A stretch of 64,000 nt of DNA from Desertibacillus haloalkaliphilus (GTDB lineage Bacteria; Bacillota; Bacilli; Bacillales; KJ1-10-99). Position 1 is the first letter of the stretch. Each line of letters starts with the position of its first letter. Positions 52,266-61,911 of this stretch are shown piece after piece. Below the pieces are notes generated by a model that did no database searches, had not been told where the DNA came from, and was given only the letters and a program-made list of their open reading frames with translations. Position numbers and translations under genes: made by a program. Location: assembly GCF_019039105.1 (NCBI RefSeq), contig NZ_JAHPIV010000016.1, forward strand, positions 19,343 to 83,342, read 5' to 3'.

Positions 52266-53498
52266 ATGGATAAAATCGAAGTTAACAACCTTACCAAAGT
52301 GTTTGGTGCAAATCCCAAAGAAGGAGTTAAGCGCCTAAAACAAGGTCAGAGCAAAGAAACGATTTTAAAAGAAACAGGATTAACAGTTGGTGTCAATACC
52401 GCTTCTTTCACAGTAAAAGAAGGAGAGTTTTTCGTGATTATGGGGCTGTCCGGAAGTGGTAAATCAACATTAATTCGTTTGATTAACCGATTGATTGAAC
52501 CAACAGATGGTGAAATCTTCATTGACGGTGAAAGCATTACGACAATGAACCAAAAAGATCTAATGTTAGTCAGACGAAAAAAATTAGGTATGGTATTTCA
52601 GAAGTTTGCTTTATTCTCACACCGAACGATTCAACAGAATGTCGAATACGGTCTTGAAGTACAGAATGTACCGAAAAAAGAGCGTGTCGAAAAAGCAAAA
52701 CGAGCAATTGCCGATGTTGGGTTAAAGGGCTATGAAGATAGCAGACCCGATGAATTGAGTGGTGGGATGCAGCAACGGGTCGGCCTCGCAAGAGCACTTG
52801 CAAATGAAACTGATATTTTGCTTATGGACGAAGCATTTAGTGCGCTTGATCCGCTCATTCGTAAAGAAATGCAAGATGAGCTTCTTCAGCTACAAAGTGA
52901 TCTCAAGAAAACCATTTTATTTATTACTCATGATCTTGATGAAGCATTAAAGCTTGGTGATCGCATCGCAATTATGAAAGACGGCAACATCGTACAAGTT
53001 GGGACCTCTGAAGATATTTTGTCAAACCCTGCCAATACGTATGTTTCCAACTTCGTCGAAGATGTTGATCGCTCGAAGATACTGGTTGCATCAAATATCA
53101 TGAAAAAACCAGATGTTGTCACCTCTTGGAAGGATGGTCCGAGGGTTGCGATTCGCCGAATGGAAGAGAAAGGAATTTCAAGTATTTTCGTTGTCGATAA
53201 AGAACGGAACTTAAAAGGATTACTTACGATTGATGACGCATTAACGGGGTTAAAAGAAAATAAATGGGTGGAGGACTTATTAATTCATGATTATCCAACC
53301 ACTTCTCCAGATACCCCGCTTCATGAATTAATTGGAGTCGCCGCTGAAACCAAATATCCGATTGCAGTTGTTGAAGATGAAAAGCTTAAAGGAATCATCG
53401 TCAGAGTATCGATCCTCTCAGGTTTAGCCTTAGGAAAAGAAGATAATGAGGAAGATGATGTGGAAGATGAGCACAAAGAGGAGGTGAATGAATCATGA
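52266..53498 (+). CDS. opuAA: Glycine betaine/proline ABC ATPase with CBS domains (OpuAA-type)
   Basis: 410 residues. Walker [18 protein letters not shown] (about 60), signature [16 protein letters not shown], Walker [16 protein letters not shown]-loop [10 protein letters not shown]. The last ~130 residues hold two CBS units ([34 protein letters not shown] and [29 protein letters not shown]), the osmosensing pair of OpuA. An acidic tail follows. AAAGGAG precedes ATG 52266. First gene of opuA-type operon, overlapping the permease by 4 bases. Confidence 0.94.
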   Translation: MDKIEVNNLTKVFGANPKEGVKRLKQGQSKETILKETGLTVGVNTASFTVKEGEFFVIMGLSGSGKSTLIRLINRLIEPTDGEIFIDGESITTMNQKDLMLVRRKKLGMVFQKFALFSHRTIQQNVEYGLEVQNVPKKERVEKAKRAIADVGLKGYEDSRPDELSGGMQQRVGLARALANETDILLMDEAFSALDPLIRKEMQDELLQLQSDLKKTILFITHDLDEALKLGDRIAIMKDGNIVQVGTSEDILSNPANTYVSNFVEDVDRSKILVASNIMKKPDVVTSWKDGPRVAIRRMEEKGISSIFVVDKERNLKGLLTIDDALTGLKENKWVEDLLIHDYPTTSPDTPLHELIGVAAETKYPIAVVEDEKLKGIIVRVSILSGLALGKEDNEEDDVEDEHKEEVNES

Positions 53499-54328
53499 AT
53501 TATTTTTACCTCCCGTTAGAAGAATGGACAAACCGTTTTGTTGATAACTGGTTGTTGCCGGTTCTCGGTGGATTTTTTGACATGCTTAGTAGCTATATTG
53601 CTGTTATATTAAATGCGATTGAAGTGTTTCTGATCTGGATCCCACCAGAAATTTTAACGATTTTACTCGTCATCCTTGCCTGGCGAACAGCAGGAAAAGG
53701 AATCGCTTTATTTAGTCTTATCGGACTTATCTATCTTGGCTCTGTTGATCTATGGATTGAAGGGATGCAAACTCTAACGATTGTGATTGTTGCAACGATC
53801 TTTTCCATTATTATCGGAGTTCCGATTGGAATCTGGAGTGCCAAGTCAAATGGCGTGGAACGAGTTGTACGTCCGATATTAGACTTTATGCAGACCCTAC
53901 CAAGTTTCGTTTACTTAATTCCAGCAATCTTGCTCTTTGGTCTTGGTGGTGTTCCTGCTGTCATTTCGACATTTGTGTTTGCCACGCCGCCATCGGTACG
54001 TTTAACTAATTTAGGGATTCGCCAAGTACCAGGTGATGTCGTTGAGGCCGCACGCGCCTTTGGCTCTACACCTTGGCAAATGTTAACGAAGGTACAATTA
54101 CCGCTAGCAGTCCCAACTATTATGGCTGGTGTGAACCAAACCATTATGCTTTCATTATCAATGGCCGTTATTGCATCGATGATCGGTGCCCCAGGCCTAG
54201 GTTCGATTGTGTTAGCTGGTATTTCAAGCGTCAACGTTGGATTAGGTCTAATCGGTGGTTTAGGTATCGTAGTGTTAGCTATTTTATTAGACCGTATCAC
54301 ACATGGAATAAGCAACAAAAATAGGTAA
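53495..54328 (+). CDS. opuAB: Glycine betaine/proline ABC permease (OpuAB-type)
   Basis: 277 residues: extracytoplasmic-start amphipathic segment, then about six membrane segments. Permease loop [36 protein letters not shown] (about 180-215) and [20 protein letters not shown] mark the OpuAB/ProW class. ATGA overlap with the ATPase gene, so coupled translation. It moves betaine with the binding protein encoded next. Confidence 0.94.
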   Translation: MNYFYLPLEEWTNRFVDNWLLPVLGGFFDMLSSYIAVILNAIEVFLIWIPPEILTILLVILAWRTAGKGIALFSLIGLIYLGSVDLWIEGMQTLTIVIVATIFSIIIGVPIGIWSAKSNGVERVVRPILDFMQTLPSFVYLIPAILLFGLGGVPAVISTFVFATPPSVRLTNLGIRQVPGDVVEAARAFGSTPWQMLTKVQLPLAVPTIMAGVNQTIMLSLSMAVIASMIGAPGLGSIVLAGISSVNVGLGLIGGLGIVVLAILLDRITHGISNKNR

Positions 54329-54355
54329 TTATCAAAATAATAAGGAGTGAAACAA

Positions 54356-55276
54356 ATGAAAAAATACGTAAAACTTAGCTTCCTTCTCCCTCTCTTTTTT
54401 ACGATGGTGCTAGGGTGTGCCCCGGCCGAGGAAGAAGATGCTGCACCAACAGATGAAGGGGCCGACCGCAGTGATATCACAATTACGCTAGGATTAACTC
54501 CATGGACAAGCACGATTCCTCCAACAGAAGTGGCAAAATCCGTTTTGGAAGAGATGGGTTATACTGTTAACATCCAAAGTGGTGATGCAGGTGCCGTTTA
54601 CACAGGTCTTTCAAGAGGTGACATTGATGTCTTTATGGATGCCTGGCTACCAGACATGCACGCGAACTATATGGAACGCTATGGTGATAGTATTGATGAC
54701 GTAGCTGTCAGCTACCCAAATGGAGAGCTCGGCTGGGTCGTGCCTGAATATGTTGAAGGAATTGACTCTGTTGAAGATATTCAAGGAAATGAAGATATGT
54801 TCGAAGGTACTATCTACGGGATTGAAGAAGGTGCAGGTCTGACAGTGACAACCCGTGAAATGATCGAAGCGTATGATCTCGACCTAGAACTTGTAACATC
54901 CAGTGAAGCCGGTATGTTATCTCAAGCAAGGCGTGTCATTGGTGATGAAGAACCTGTACTTTTCCTTGGTTGGAGACCACATCCAATGTTTGTTAACTGG
55001 GATTTAAAAGTACTCGAAGACCCTCAAGGGTTTGTTGAGGCATCAGAAGTACATGTACTAACGAATCATGAGTTAGAAAACAAAGCCCCTGAAGCGTATG
55101 AATTTTTAAGTAACTGGAGTATGCCTGTTGAGGATATCGAAGAAATGATCGTTCAAATTGAGGAAGGCATTGATGAAGACGTTGTTGCTCAACAATGGAT
55201 TGAAGAGAATCAAGAAAAAATTAATGAAATGAAACCAGATGGTGAAGAAGCGGCTAACGAAAACGAAGAGTCGTAA
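54356..55276 (+). CDS. opuAC: Glycine betaine-binding lipoprotein (OpuAC-type)
   Basis: 306 residues. Lipobox VLGC at about residue 20, acidic linker, then the OpuAC/ProX fold: ITLGLTPWTSTIPPTEVAKSVLEEMGYTV, LSRGDIDVFMDAWLPDMHANY, and the Trp residues of the betaine cage (PWTS, DAWLPD, GWRPHPMF). A Glu-rich C-terminus. AAGGAG lies before ATG 54356; a GTG at 54347 falls within the spacing. A terminator follows at 55315. Confidence 0.94.
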   Translation: MKKYVKLSFLLPLFFTMVLGCAPAEEEDAAPTDEGADRSDITITLGLTPWTSTIPPTEVAKSVLEEMGYTVNIQSGDAGAVYTGLSRGDIDVFMDAWLPDMHANYMERYGDSIDDVAVSYPNGELGWVVPEYVEGIDSVEDIQGNEDMFEGTIYGIEEGAGLTVTTREMIEAYDLDLELVTSSEAGMLSQARRVIGDEEPVLFLGWRPHPMFVNWDLKVLEDPQGFVEASEVHVLTNHELENKAPEAYEFLSNWSMPVEDIEEMIVQIEEGIDEDVVAQQWIEENQEKINEMKPDGEEAANENEES

Positions 55277-55578
55277 TCGTTAGTCCCTCACTAGAGGTAG
55301 GTTAATCCAGGATGAGGGCTCCACTTTTTTAGTGGGGCCCTATTCTTTTTTTGTGTGTAAACAAATATTCTTCTAAATACTGCTAAAAACCAAATGTCAA
55401 GACGGCAGATCGTCTGATTTTAATTATTAAGAAGATAATCATTTTGACATATTTATTACAGAAAATTGAACGATTCTAGTTCCTTTGAAAGAGTCCAAAA
55501 AAATGATTGAATTTTAACCGAAATGATGTAAAATTTAGACAAGCTCTCTTATCATATTGCAAATTAGGAGGATTTAAT
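55277..55578. other. Intergenic region between opuAC and GerMN gene
   Basis: No gene. Holds the opuA terminator (55315-55353) and a short AGACG-GCAGAT-CGTCT hairpin near 55399. Confidence 0.45.
55315..55353 (+). terminator. Terminator of the opuA operon
   Basis: AGGGCTCCACT / AGTGGGGCCCT stem followed by ATTCTTTTTTT. Confidence 0.85.
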
Positions 55579-56217
55579 ATGAAACAAAAACATCTTATGT
55601 TATTACTAACGATAAGTTTAGTGTTCATTATTGCTGCTTGTGGAAATAATGAAACGATTGATTCTGATGATACAAATGATGGCATCGATACCGATCAAAA
55701 TGAAGAACTGATCGATTCTGAAATTGATTCTGAAGAAGTAAACCAACAAACAGGCGCTGATGGTCAAGAAGAAGAGGACGCTAACGCGGAAGAAGCGAAG
55801 ACACACCCAGTTACGCTCTATTTTACTGATCAGCAACAGATGGAAATTTACCGCGTAGAAGAAAGCATTGAAGCGACAGATGATGAATTATTCAAAGCAA
55901 CATTAGAAACATGGATTGCAGGTCCGACTCATAACGAGCTTAGCTACCTCATCCCTTCAAATGTGACTGTACAGTCTGTCGAGGAGATTGAGGGCGTTGC
56001 ACATGTTTCCTTCTCAAATGAGATCTTAGAAGCGAACTTAGGGTCTGGCGGTGAAGGTATGTTATTAACGCAAATAGCTCTTATCATGGAACAATTCGGT
56101 TTCAGTGAAACTCAAGTATTAATTGATGGGGAACATCGTGAGGAATTCCTCGGTCATATGACCATTTCTGAACCAATTCCAGCTGATGACCCAGAGAATT
56201 ACGACTGGATTGAATAA
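55579..56217 (+). CDS. GerMN-domain lipoprotein
   Basis: 212 residues. Lipobox IIAAC, long Asp/Glu/Asn-rich linker (about 20-75), then one GerMN domain (about 80-200): PVTLYFTDQQQMEIYRVEESIEA, ATLETWIAGPTHNELSYLIPSNVTV and VAHVSFSNEILEANLGSGGEGMLLTQIALIMEQF. The domain is known from the spore germination protein GerM (two copies) and from single-domain lipoproteins of unknown role. AGGAGG precedes ATG 55579; the longer frame from 55507 would run through the ribosome site. Monocistronic. Confidence 0.9.
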   Translation: MKQKHLMLLLTISLVFIIAACGNNETIDSDDTNDGIDTDQNEELIDSEIDSEEVNQQTGADGQEEEDANAEEAKTHPVTLYFTDQQQMEIYRVEESIEATDDELFKATLETWIAGPTHNELSYLIPSNVTVQSVEEIEGVAHVSFSNEILEANLGSGGEGMLLTQIALIMEQFGFSETQVLIDGEHREEFLGHMTISEPIPADDPENYDWIE

Positions 56218-56227
56218 TAGTGACCTT

Positions 56228-56262
56228 AAGCTCAAAGACTACCTTTGAGCTTATTTTTTATT
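56228..56262 (+). terminator. Terminator of the GerMN gene
   Basis: AAGCTCAAAG / CTTTGAGCTT stem with ACTAC-type loop followed by ATTTTTTATTTT. Confidence 0.85.
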
Positions 56263-56298
56263 TTACCGCGTATAAGAACATGGTCTTACCTTTTTTCT

Positions 56299-56354
56299 TT
56301 GACAACCAAGGTATTTTTTGGTTAAATGAAAAAGTGAGTGTGAACAAAGTTCAC
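56299..56354 (+). promoter_or_regulatory. TAXI-TRAP promoter with palindromic operator
   Basis: -35 TTGACA (56299-56304), 17-base spacer, -10 TTAAAT (56322-56327). A perfect palindrome GTGAACAAAGTTCAC (56340-56354) lies just past the expected start, a typical repressor position. Confidence 0.55.
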
Positions 56355-56386
56355 GCTAAAAACTACATAAACAAGGGGGAATTACG

Positions 56387-57424
56387 TTGAAAAAGAAGTT
56401 ATTATTTCTGCTCGTAAGTATGTTTGCGTTTGCGATCGTCTTAGCAGCTTGTGGTACAGCTGATGATGATGCTCCTGCTGATGACGCAGACACAGGTGCT
56501 GATGAGGGTACATCTGAGGAAGCGACAGACGCTGATTACCTTACTGATCTACAGTTAGGTACAGGAAGTACTGGCGGAACATACTATCCGCTTGGTCAGG
56601 AAATGGCGAACGTAATGAATGACCACGTTGAATACGAAGGATTTAACGTTAGTGCAGTTTCATCAGGAGCTTCTGTTGATAACATTGCACAAATTTCTCG
56701 TGGTGAAATGCAATTAGGGATGTCTGTTCACCTCCCTGCTCTTGACGCATTGAATGGTGAAGGTGAATTTGATGGTATTCCTGTGACTAACTTTGGATTC
56801 ATGGGTCATATCTACCCTGAAGTTATGCAAGTTGTTACCGTTGAGGGGACTGGAATTACTTCGATTGCAGACCTTGAGGGTAAACGCGTAGCGATTGGAC
56901 CACCAGGAAGTGGTACACAAGCTGCAGCTCGTCTAATCTTAGAAGCGTATGGTCTTGAAGATGGCGATTATGATGCATTTGAAGAAGGTTTTGGTGATGC
57001 AGCTGGACGCCTACAAGATGGTCAACTTGATGCAACATTTGGATTACTGGGCTTACCTGCGGGTAGTGTAAATGAATTAGCGACACAACGTGATGTTGTG
57101 ATTCTACCGGTTGAAGGTGAAGCGCTAGGATTTATTGAAGAAAACAGTGGATACGAACATTTAGAGATCCCTGCTGATGCATATGATTTCCTAGAAGAGC
57201 CTGTTAGTACAATTACAGCATATGCCGTTCTTGTTGGTTCAACAGATCAAATCAGTGAAGAACTAGCATATGAAATTACAAAAGCTCTTTATGAGAATTC
57301 AGAAAACATTACGCACCAACAAGGTGAACATATGACAATTGATAACGTACTAAATGGATCAAATGGTCTTGAGTTCCATCCAGGTGCGGAAAGATATTTT
57401 GAAGAAATCGGTTTACTAGAGTAA
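56387..57424 (+). CDS. TAXI-family TRAP substrate-binding lipoprotein
   Basis: 345 residues. Lipobox VLAAC (about 19-23), acidic linker, then the TAXI solute receptor: LQLGTGSTGGTYYPLGQEMANVMN, VSAVSSGASVDNIAQISRGEMQLGMSV, GKRVAIGPPGSGTQAAARLILEAYG, and YAVLVGSTDQISEELAYEITKALYEN. TAXI receptors bind glutamate, other dicarboxylates or unknown ligands. The TTG start follows AGGGGGAA. Partner permease is encoded after a gap of about 215 bases with an inserted inverted-repeat element. Confidence 0.92.
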   Translation: MKKKLLFLLVSMFAFAIVLAACGTADDDAPADDADTGADEGTSEEATDADYLTDLQLGTGSTGGTYYPLGQEMANVMNDHVEYEGFNVSAVSSGASVDNIAQISRGEMQLGMSVHLPALDALNGEGEFDGIPVTNFGFMGHIYPEVMQVVTVEGTGITSIADLEGKRVAIGPPGSGTQAAARLILEAYGLEDGDYDAFEEGFGDAAGRLQDGQLDATFGLLGLPAGSVNELATQRDVVILPVEGEALGFIEENSGYEHLEIPADAYDFLEEPVSTITAYAVLVGSTDQISEELAYEITKALYENSENITHQQGEHMTIDNVLNGSNGLEFHPGAERYFEEIGLLE

Positions 57425-57431
57425 AGATGTA

Positions 57432-57463
57432 AGGGCCGGGCATTAAGCTGTCCGGTCTTTTTT
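57432..57463 (+). terminator. Terminator after the TAXI receptor gene
   Basis: GGCCGG / CCGGTC stem (one G-U pair) followed by TTTTTT. It lies between receptor and permease and may favour receptor expression. Confidence 0.65.
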
Positions 57464-57479
57464 AAGCGATATTGTTAAG

Positions 57480-57607
57480 ATTATCGACGAAAAAGCAGGA
57501 TAGCCAGCACAGTAGTGGAATATAATGAAACTAATACCGTTTAAATGTACTAAAAACAGTCCTATTCAATGGTTTAGTAACCTGCTTCCTACTTTTTCGT
57601 GGATAAT
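57480..57607 (+). mobile_element. 128-bp element with 21-bp terminal inverted repeats
   Basis: Ends ATTATCGACGAAAAAGCAGGA (first 20 bases quoted by position 57480-57499) and the inverted copy at 57587-57607 agree at 19 of 21 positions. Non-coding inside, with a TATAAT at about 57521. The TIR core GAAAAAGTAGGA resembles the ends of the 108-bp element. No clear target duplication. Confidence 0.5.
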
Positions 57608-57639
57608 GAACGACGAGAATTAAAAGGTGGTGAGTGGTT

Positions 57640-59583
57640 TTGACTCAAGATAAAAACTTGTCTGAGAAAGAACTAATTGCAAAATATGATAAGGAATCAG
57701 CTTATCGAGTGAATCTTGGGAAGTGGGCATGGGTCCTAACAATCATCGGGATTTCACTAACAGTCTTTCATCTCTATACAGCGATTAAAGGGCCATACAC
57801 TTCATTGATCCAAGGCGCAATTCATTTAGGGAGCGGACTCGCCCTCATTTTCATTTTATATCCTCTCAAACGCTCGATGCTAAAAAAACCGGGCGTCCCA
57901 TGGTACGATGTCGTTCTTGCATTCCTCGCAATGGGTGCGAACTTCTACATTATCTTTAATTATGAACGCCTAGTACGTGAAGCGATTATTAGAGGCTATA
58001 CAGATCTCGATATGATCGTTGCCGCTGTTGGGGTTCTGTTGCTACTAGAAGCGACACGACGAGCAGTTGGACTGCCAATTGTTATTATCGCAGGTCTTGC
58101 TATCGCTTACTCACTTTGGGGAAGCGGCATTCCTTACTTTGGTCACCAAGGCTTTGACTTTTCACGCTTAATGACAAGAATGTTCTATAGTACAGAAGCG
58201 ATTTTTGGGATTCCAATTCAAATTTCATCCACTTATATTTATTTATTCTTATTCTTCGGTGTCATGCTAACGAAAACGGGGATCGGCAAATTCTTTAATG
58301 ATTTAGCCTTCGGAGCGACCGGAAGAATGACCGGTGGGACAGCAAAAGCAGCTGTTTCCGCAAGTGCTCTTCAAGGGATGGTAACAGGTAGTTCAGTTGC
58401 CAACACTGTTGGCTCTGGGTCGTTTACGATCCCAATGATGAAGCGTGCAGGCTTTAAGCCAGAGTTTTCAGCGGCTGCCGAAGCATCTGCATCAACCGGT
58501 GGACAAATCATGCCGCCAATCATGGGAGCTGCGGCGTTTATTATGGCTGAATATACAGGTGTACCATATAGTGAAATTATCATTATTGCTTTAATACCTG
58601 CCCTGCTTTATTTTTCTGGCGTCTTTATGGGAACCCATTTCCAAGCGAAAAAACAAGGAATTAGAGGTTTACCAAAAGATCAATTACCAGGGTTTAAAAT
58701 GCTCGCCAAGCGTATGGATTTATTATTACCGCTTGTGACAATTGTCGGTTTACTTTTAAATGGATTTACAGCAACGTACGCAGCCCTTTGGGGGATTTTT
58801 GCCGCTTTTGCTGTCAGCTTATTCCGAAAAGATACTCGTATGTCAATCAAAGATATGTTCCATGCACTTGAACAAGGGGCAAGAGTCGCTTTACCCGTTA
58901 TCGCAGCCTGTGCAACAGCAGGGATCATCGTTGGTACTGTTGTGTTAACTGGCCTTGGTGGTAAAATTGCAGGCGGGATTTTAGAACTTGCAGGCGGAAA
59001 CTTTTTCTTAATCTTATTCTTTACGATGATTGCATGTATCCTGCTTGGTATGGGATTACCAACTACAGCAAACTATGTGGTGACAGCTTCGATGGCTGCA
59101 CCAGCATTAATCGAATTCGGTGTTCCAGTGATAGCTGCTCACATGTTCGTGTTCTACTTTGGTATTGTTGCTGATATTACGCCACCTGTGTGTCTTGCTG
59201 CATATGCTGGGGCTGGAATCGCTCGGGCGAACCCAATGAAATCAGGGGTAACCGCCTTAAAGCTCGCAATCGCAGCGTTCATTATTCCATATGTATTCGT
59301 CTATAACCCTGTTCTCGTACTTGAGGATGCAACATTTGCCACACTAACGCCCGTGTTATTGACAGCTCTTATTGGGATGGCGGCAATAAGTGCAAGTATG
59401 ATGAACTATTTTGTTACCAATCCAAAAGTTATTGAGCGAATCCTTCTCTTAGTATCCGGTATTCTCTTAATCTACCCAGGAAACCTATTTGTTTCAATTC
59501 CAGGGCTCGTGTTATTAGTACTGATTGGAATTATTCAATATGTGCGTGCCAAGAAAAATCAAGCAGAACACCAACCCGTATAA
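57640..59583 (+). CDS. TRAP transporter fused permease (4TM-12TM, TAXI type)
   Basis: About 647 residues, some 16-18 membrane segments. The small (DctQ-like) part is residues about 25-150; the large DctM-like part follows with the signatures GMVTGSSVANTVGSGSFTIPMMKRAGF, EASASTGGQIMPPIMGAAAFIMAEYTGVPY, and GMGLPTTANYVVTASMAAP. Works with the TAXI receptor encoded upstream, driven by Na+ or H+. TTG 57640 lies 9 bases after AAGGTGG; a GTG at 57634 is only 3 away. Confidence 0.92.
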   Translation: MTQDKNLSEKELIAKYDKESAYRVNLGKWAWVLTIIGISLTVFHLYTAIKGPYTSLIQGAIHLGSGLALIFILYPLKRSMLKKPGVPWYDVVLAFLAMGANFYIIFNYERLVREAIIRGYTDLDMIVAAVGVLLLLEATRRAVGLPIVIIAGLAIAYSLWGSGIPYFGHQGFDFSRLMTRMFYSTEAIFGIPIQISSTYIYLFLFFGVMLTKTGIGKFFNDLAFGATGRMTGGTAKAAVSASALQGMVTGSSVANTVGSGSFTIPMMKRAGFKPEFSAAAEASASTGGQIMPPIMGAAAFIMAEYTGVPYSEIIIIALIPALLYFSGVFMGTHFQAKKQGIRGLPKDQLPGFKMLAKRMDLLLPLVTIVGLLLNGFTATYAALWGIFAAFAVSLFRKDTRMSIKDMFHALEQGARVALPVIAACATAGIIVGTVVLTGLGGKIAGGILELAGGNFFLILFFTMIACILLGMGLPTTANYVVTASMAAPALIEFGVPVIAAHMFVFYFGIVADITPPVCLAAYAGAGIARANPMKSGVTALKLAIAAFIIPYVFVYNPVLVLEDATFATLTPVLLTALIGMAAISASMMNYFVTNPKVIERILLLVSGILLIYPGNLFVSIPGLVLLVLIGIIQYVRAKKNQAEHQPV

Positions 59584-59591
59584 TTCATGAA

Positions 59592-59630
59592 AAAACGCTG
59601 TGCAGTTCAAATCTGCACAGCGTTTTCTTA
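59592..59630. terminator. Bidirectional terminator between TRAP permease and RpiR gene
   Basis: 14-bp perfect stem AAAACGCTGTGCAG / CTGCACAGCGTTTT with T runs on both strands. Confidence 0.85.
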
Positions 59631-59644
59631 TCGCGACATATTCG

Positions 59645-60502
59645 TTATTCGTGAAAGACATTAAAGTTACCCCATAGTTCTTCAAGGTGCTGTAATCTAC
59701 TTTCGACCTTTTCATGTTCTGATCTTGTCACTGCTGTGATTAATGCACTTACAATACTTAATGGTGCGGAGAATGAATCAATAAATGAGTTAATTTCAGT
59801 TGTCGCAAGTAAATTTTTATCACCATAAGGGATAAGTGGAGACATGAGGTGGTCGGTAATCACCAAGGTCTTAGCTCCGCGTTGCTTCACATACTTCATA
59901 ACCTCTACAGTCCGCTTCGTATAACGCGAAAAGCCAAAACCAATGACAAGATCCTCTTCTGTAATATCTAATAAATGCTCTGATACGCCATCAGCCTGAT
60001 CTACCAACTCAGTATTCTGCAAAACGAGATCAAGATAAAATTCTAAAAATAACGCAATACTAGCAGCGCTACGATAGGCAATAATGTAAATCCGCTTCGC
60101 ATTAACAATATCGGTTACTGCTTGTTGAAAAACTTCTGTATCGATTTGATGTAACGTTGTTTTTAAATTCTGAATATCATCTGATAGAATCTCTTTTAAC
60201 GCACTTTCAGGTTCTTCGGTTGCATCAGTCGTACGTGCAAACACTTCCGCTGACGTCCACTTTCGTTGCAAAGCTTCCTGAAGATGGCGCTGTAAATCTG
60301 GGTAACCTTTATAGTCAAGAAAAACCGCAAAACGAATCACTGTCGCCTCCCCTACCCCGACGGTTTTCGCGAGCTTAGAAGCCGTTAAAAATGGAGCTGT
60401 TTCAGGGTAGGTAATTAAATAATTAGCAATCTTTTTTTGTGATTTACTCATTTTATCTTGAAGATCAATAATTCGGCGATAAACGTCACTTTCAATCATC
60501 AT
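59645..60502 (-). CDS. RpiR/MurR-family transcriptional regulator
   Basis: 285 residues: N-terminal RpiR HTH (about 1-77, QDKMSKSQKKIANYLITYPETAPFLTASKLAKTVGVGEATVIRFAVFL) and a C-terminal SIS domain (about 110-245, RIYIIAYRSAASIALFLEFYL; VIGFGFSRYTKRTVEVMKY). SIS domains usually bind phosphosugars, but RpiR proteins beside aminotransferases also control amino-acid genes. Second gene of a minus-strand pair with the aminotransferase (gap 11 bases). Possible target: the palindromes before the KamA and aminotransferase genes or the TAXI promoter. Confidence 0.9.
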   Translation of the reverse strand: MMIESDVYRRIIDLQDKMSKSQKKIANYLITYPETAPFLTASKLAKTVGVGEATVIRFAVFLDYKGYPDLQRHLQEALQRKWTSAEVFARTTDATEEPESALKEILSDDIQNLKTTLHQIDTEVFQQAVTDIVNAKRIYIIAYRSAASIALFLEFYLDLVLQNTELVDQADGVSEHLLDITEEDLVIGFGFSRYTKRTVEVMKYVKQRGAKTLVITDHLMSPLIPYGDKNLLATTEINSFIDSFSAPLSIVSALITAVTRSEHEKVESRLQHLEELWGNFNVFHE

Positions 60503-60513
60503 GATCTCATCCT

Positions 60514-61911
60514 TTAAAACCGAGTCCCTCCAAACAACTTCGTTAACACCTTATCATAAGCTTTCACTGTCTTCTCGACTTCCTTCATTGTATGAGCCGT
60601 AGATAAGCTGTATCGATTCAATGGTTTTGTATATATCCCTTCATTTAATAAATGAAGATCAATTTCCTTTCTTGTTGACAAGTCGGTTTGTTGGAGATCT
60701 CGATAGTTTAATATTTTCTCTTTATTTGTTAATACTACACTAAATATCGATCCCATGCCAACCGCTTTCATTGGAATTCCTCTTGAGTTAAAGAGCTCCT
60801 CTAATCTTGACTTTAACTGATTTGTCATTTCAAATACGTGATCAATTTCCTTTTCAAGGACTTCAATGGTTGCAAGCCCTGCAGCTAAAATAGTCGGATG
60901 GCCATTATACGTGCCACTATGGAAGAGGACATCTTTCGCTGACGATGTTTTGCTCTGACTGCTATCAAACACATCGGAGGACGAGGTCGGTGAACTGACC
61001 ATCATGATCTCTTCTGTTCCACCAACGATTCCAATCGGGTATCCACCGCCAACAACCTTCCCTAGTGTCGTCAAGTCTGGTGTAATCCCATATATTGATT
61101 GCGCGCCACCAAGCCCTAAGCGAAAGCCTGTTTTTACTTCATCAAAGATGAGGACAATTCCTAGCTCCTCTGTTAGCTTTCGCAGTCCATCCATAAACGA
61201 CTGTTCAGCTGGAATAAAGCCACCTTGAACAGGTTCAATCATGACAGCCCCAATCTCATCTTTATGCTTCGATAGGATCGTTTTACAAGCGTCAAGGTTA
61301 TTAAATGGTAAGATAATTGTATGCTCTTCGTGATACGCATCTACCCCACTAGATTCAACGACAGGAGCGGGGTGGTTTTCGTCTCCAGCCTCTTGTAGCG
61401 ATGGACTAACACTTAATAACACTTGATCGTAGCCGCCATGATAATGGCCTTCAAACTTAGCAATTTTGTTTTTACCTGTATAAGCAGCAGCTAAGCGAAG
61501 TGCGAGTAATGTGGCTTCCGTACCTGAATTCGTATAGCGAAGTAAATCAATACTTGGATAATGTTCTTTTATTTTTTTTCCCATTTTATATTCAAGCTCA
61601 TGTGGTGTTCCAAATAAACATGTGCCGTTGTCCTGAAACTGTTTGATCACGGCATCCTGAATCGCCTTGTGACCATGCCCTAACATCAATGCACCATATG
61701 ATAGTAAATAATCAATATAGTCGTTCCCATCAACATCAGTCACATAAGCACCTTTTGCCTTTTTCATCACAAGCGGATATGGCGCAAATGATTTAATATT
61801 GGCCGTCACACCACCTGGCATAACCTCTTTTGCTTTCTCCATAAATGCATAGGAGCCTTCTGTCTTTTCAATAAACTCAAGCATTGGGTGATCGATCTTT
61901 TTGATCGCCAT
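60514..61911 (-). CDS. GSA-type class III aminotransferase or aminomutase
   Basis: 465 residues, PLP fold type I. It resembles glutamate-1-semialdehyde aminomutase: EVMPGGVTANIKSFAPYPLVMKKAKGAYVTDVDG near the start, SYGALMLGHGHKAI, NSGTEATLLALRLAAAYTG, LIFDEVKTGFR and the Schiff-base Lys in LTTLGKVVGGGYPIG. It is longer than HemL and sits in no haem operon, so its substrate is probably another amino acid or semialdehyde. Divergent from the KamA-family gene; the pair may be steps of one beta-amino-acid or amino-acid-degradation route (inference). Confidence 0.85.
   Translation of the reverse strand: MAIKKIDHPMLEFIEKTEGSYAFMEKAKEVMPGGVTANIKSFAPYPLVMKKAKGAYVTDVDGNDYIDYLLSYGALMLGHGHKAIQDAVIKQFQDNGTCLFGTPHELEYKMGKKIKEHYPSIDLLRYTNSGTEATLLALRLAAAYTGKNKIAKFEGHYHGGYDQVLLSVSPSLQEAGDENHPAPVVESSGVDAYHEEHTIILPFNNLDACKTILSKHKDEIGAVMIEPVQGGFIPAEQSFMDGLRKLTEELGIVLIFDEVKTGFRLGLGGAQSIYGITPDLTTLGKVVGGGYPIGIVGGTEEIMMVSSPTSSSDVFDSSQSKTSSAKDVLFHSGTYNGHPTILAAGLATIEVLEKEIDHVFEMTNQLKSRLEELFNSRGIPMKAVGMGSIFSVVLTNKEKILNYRDLQQTDLSTRKEIDLHLLNEGIYTKPLNRYSLSTAHTMKEVEKTVKAYDKVLTKLFGGTRF

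Noticed and set aside
53911..54513. 200-residue minus-strand reading frame
   Set aside because: Lies antisense over the OpuAB permease and OpuAC genes, has no ribosome site and a composition that mirrors the sense genes.
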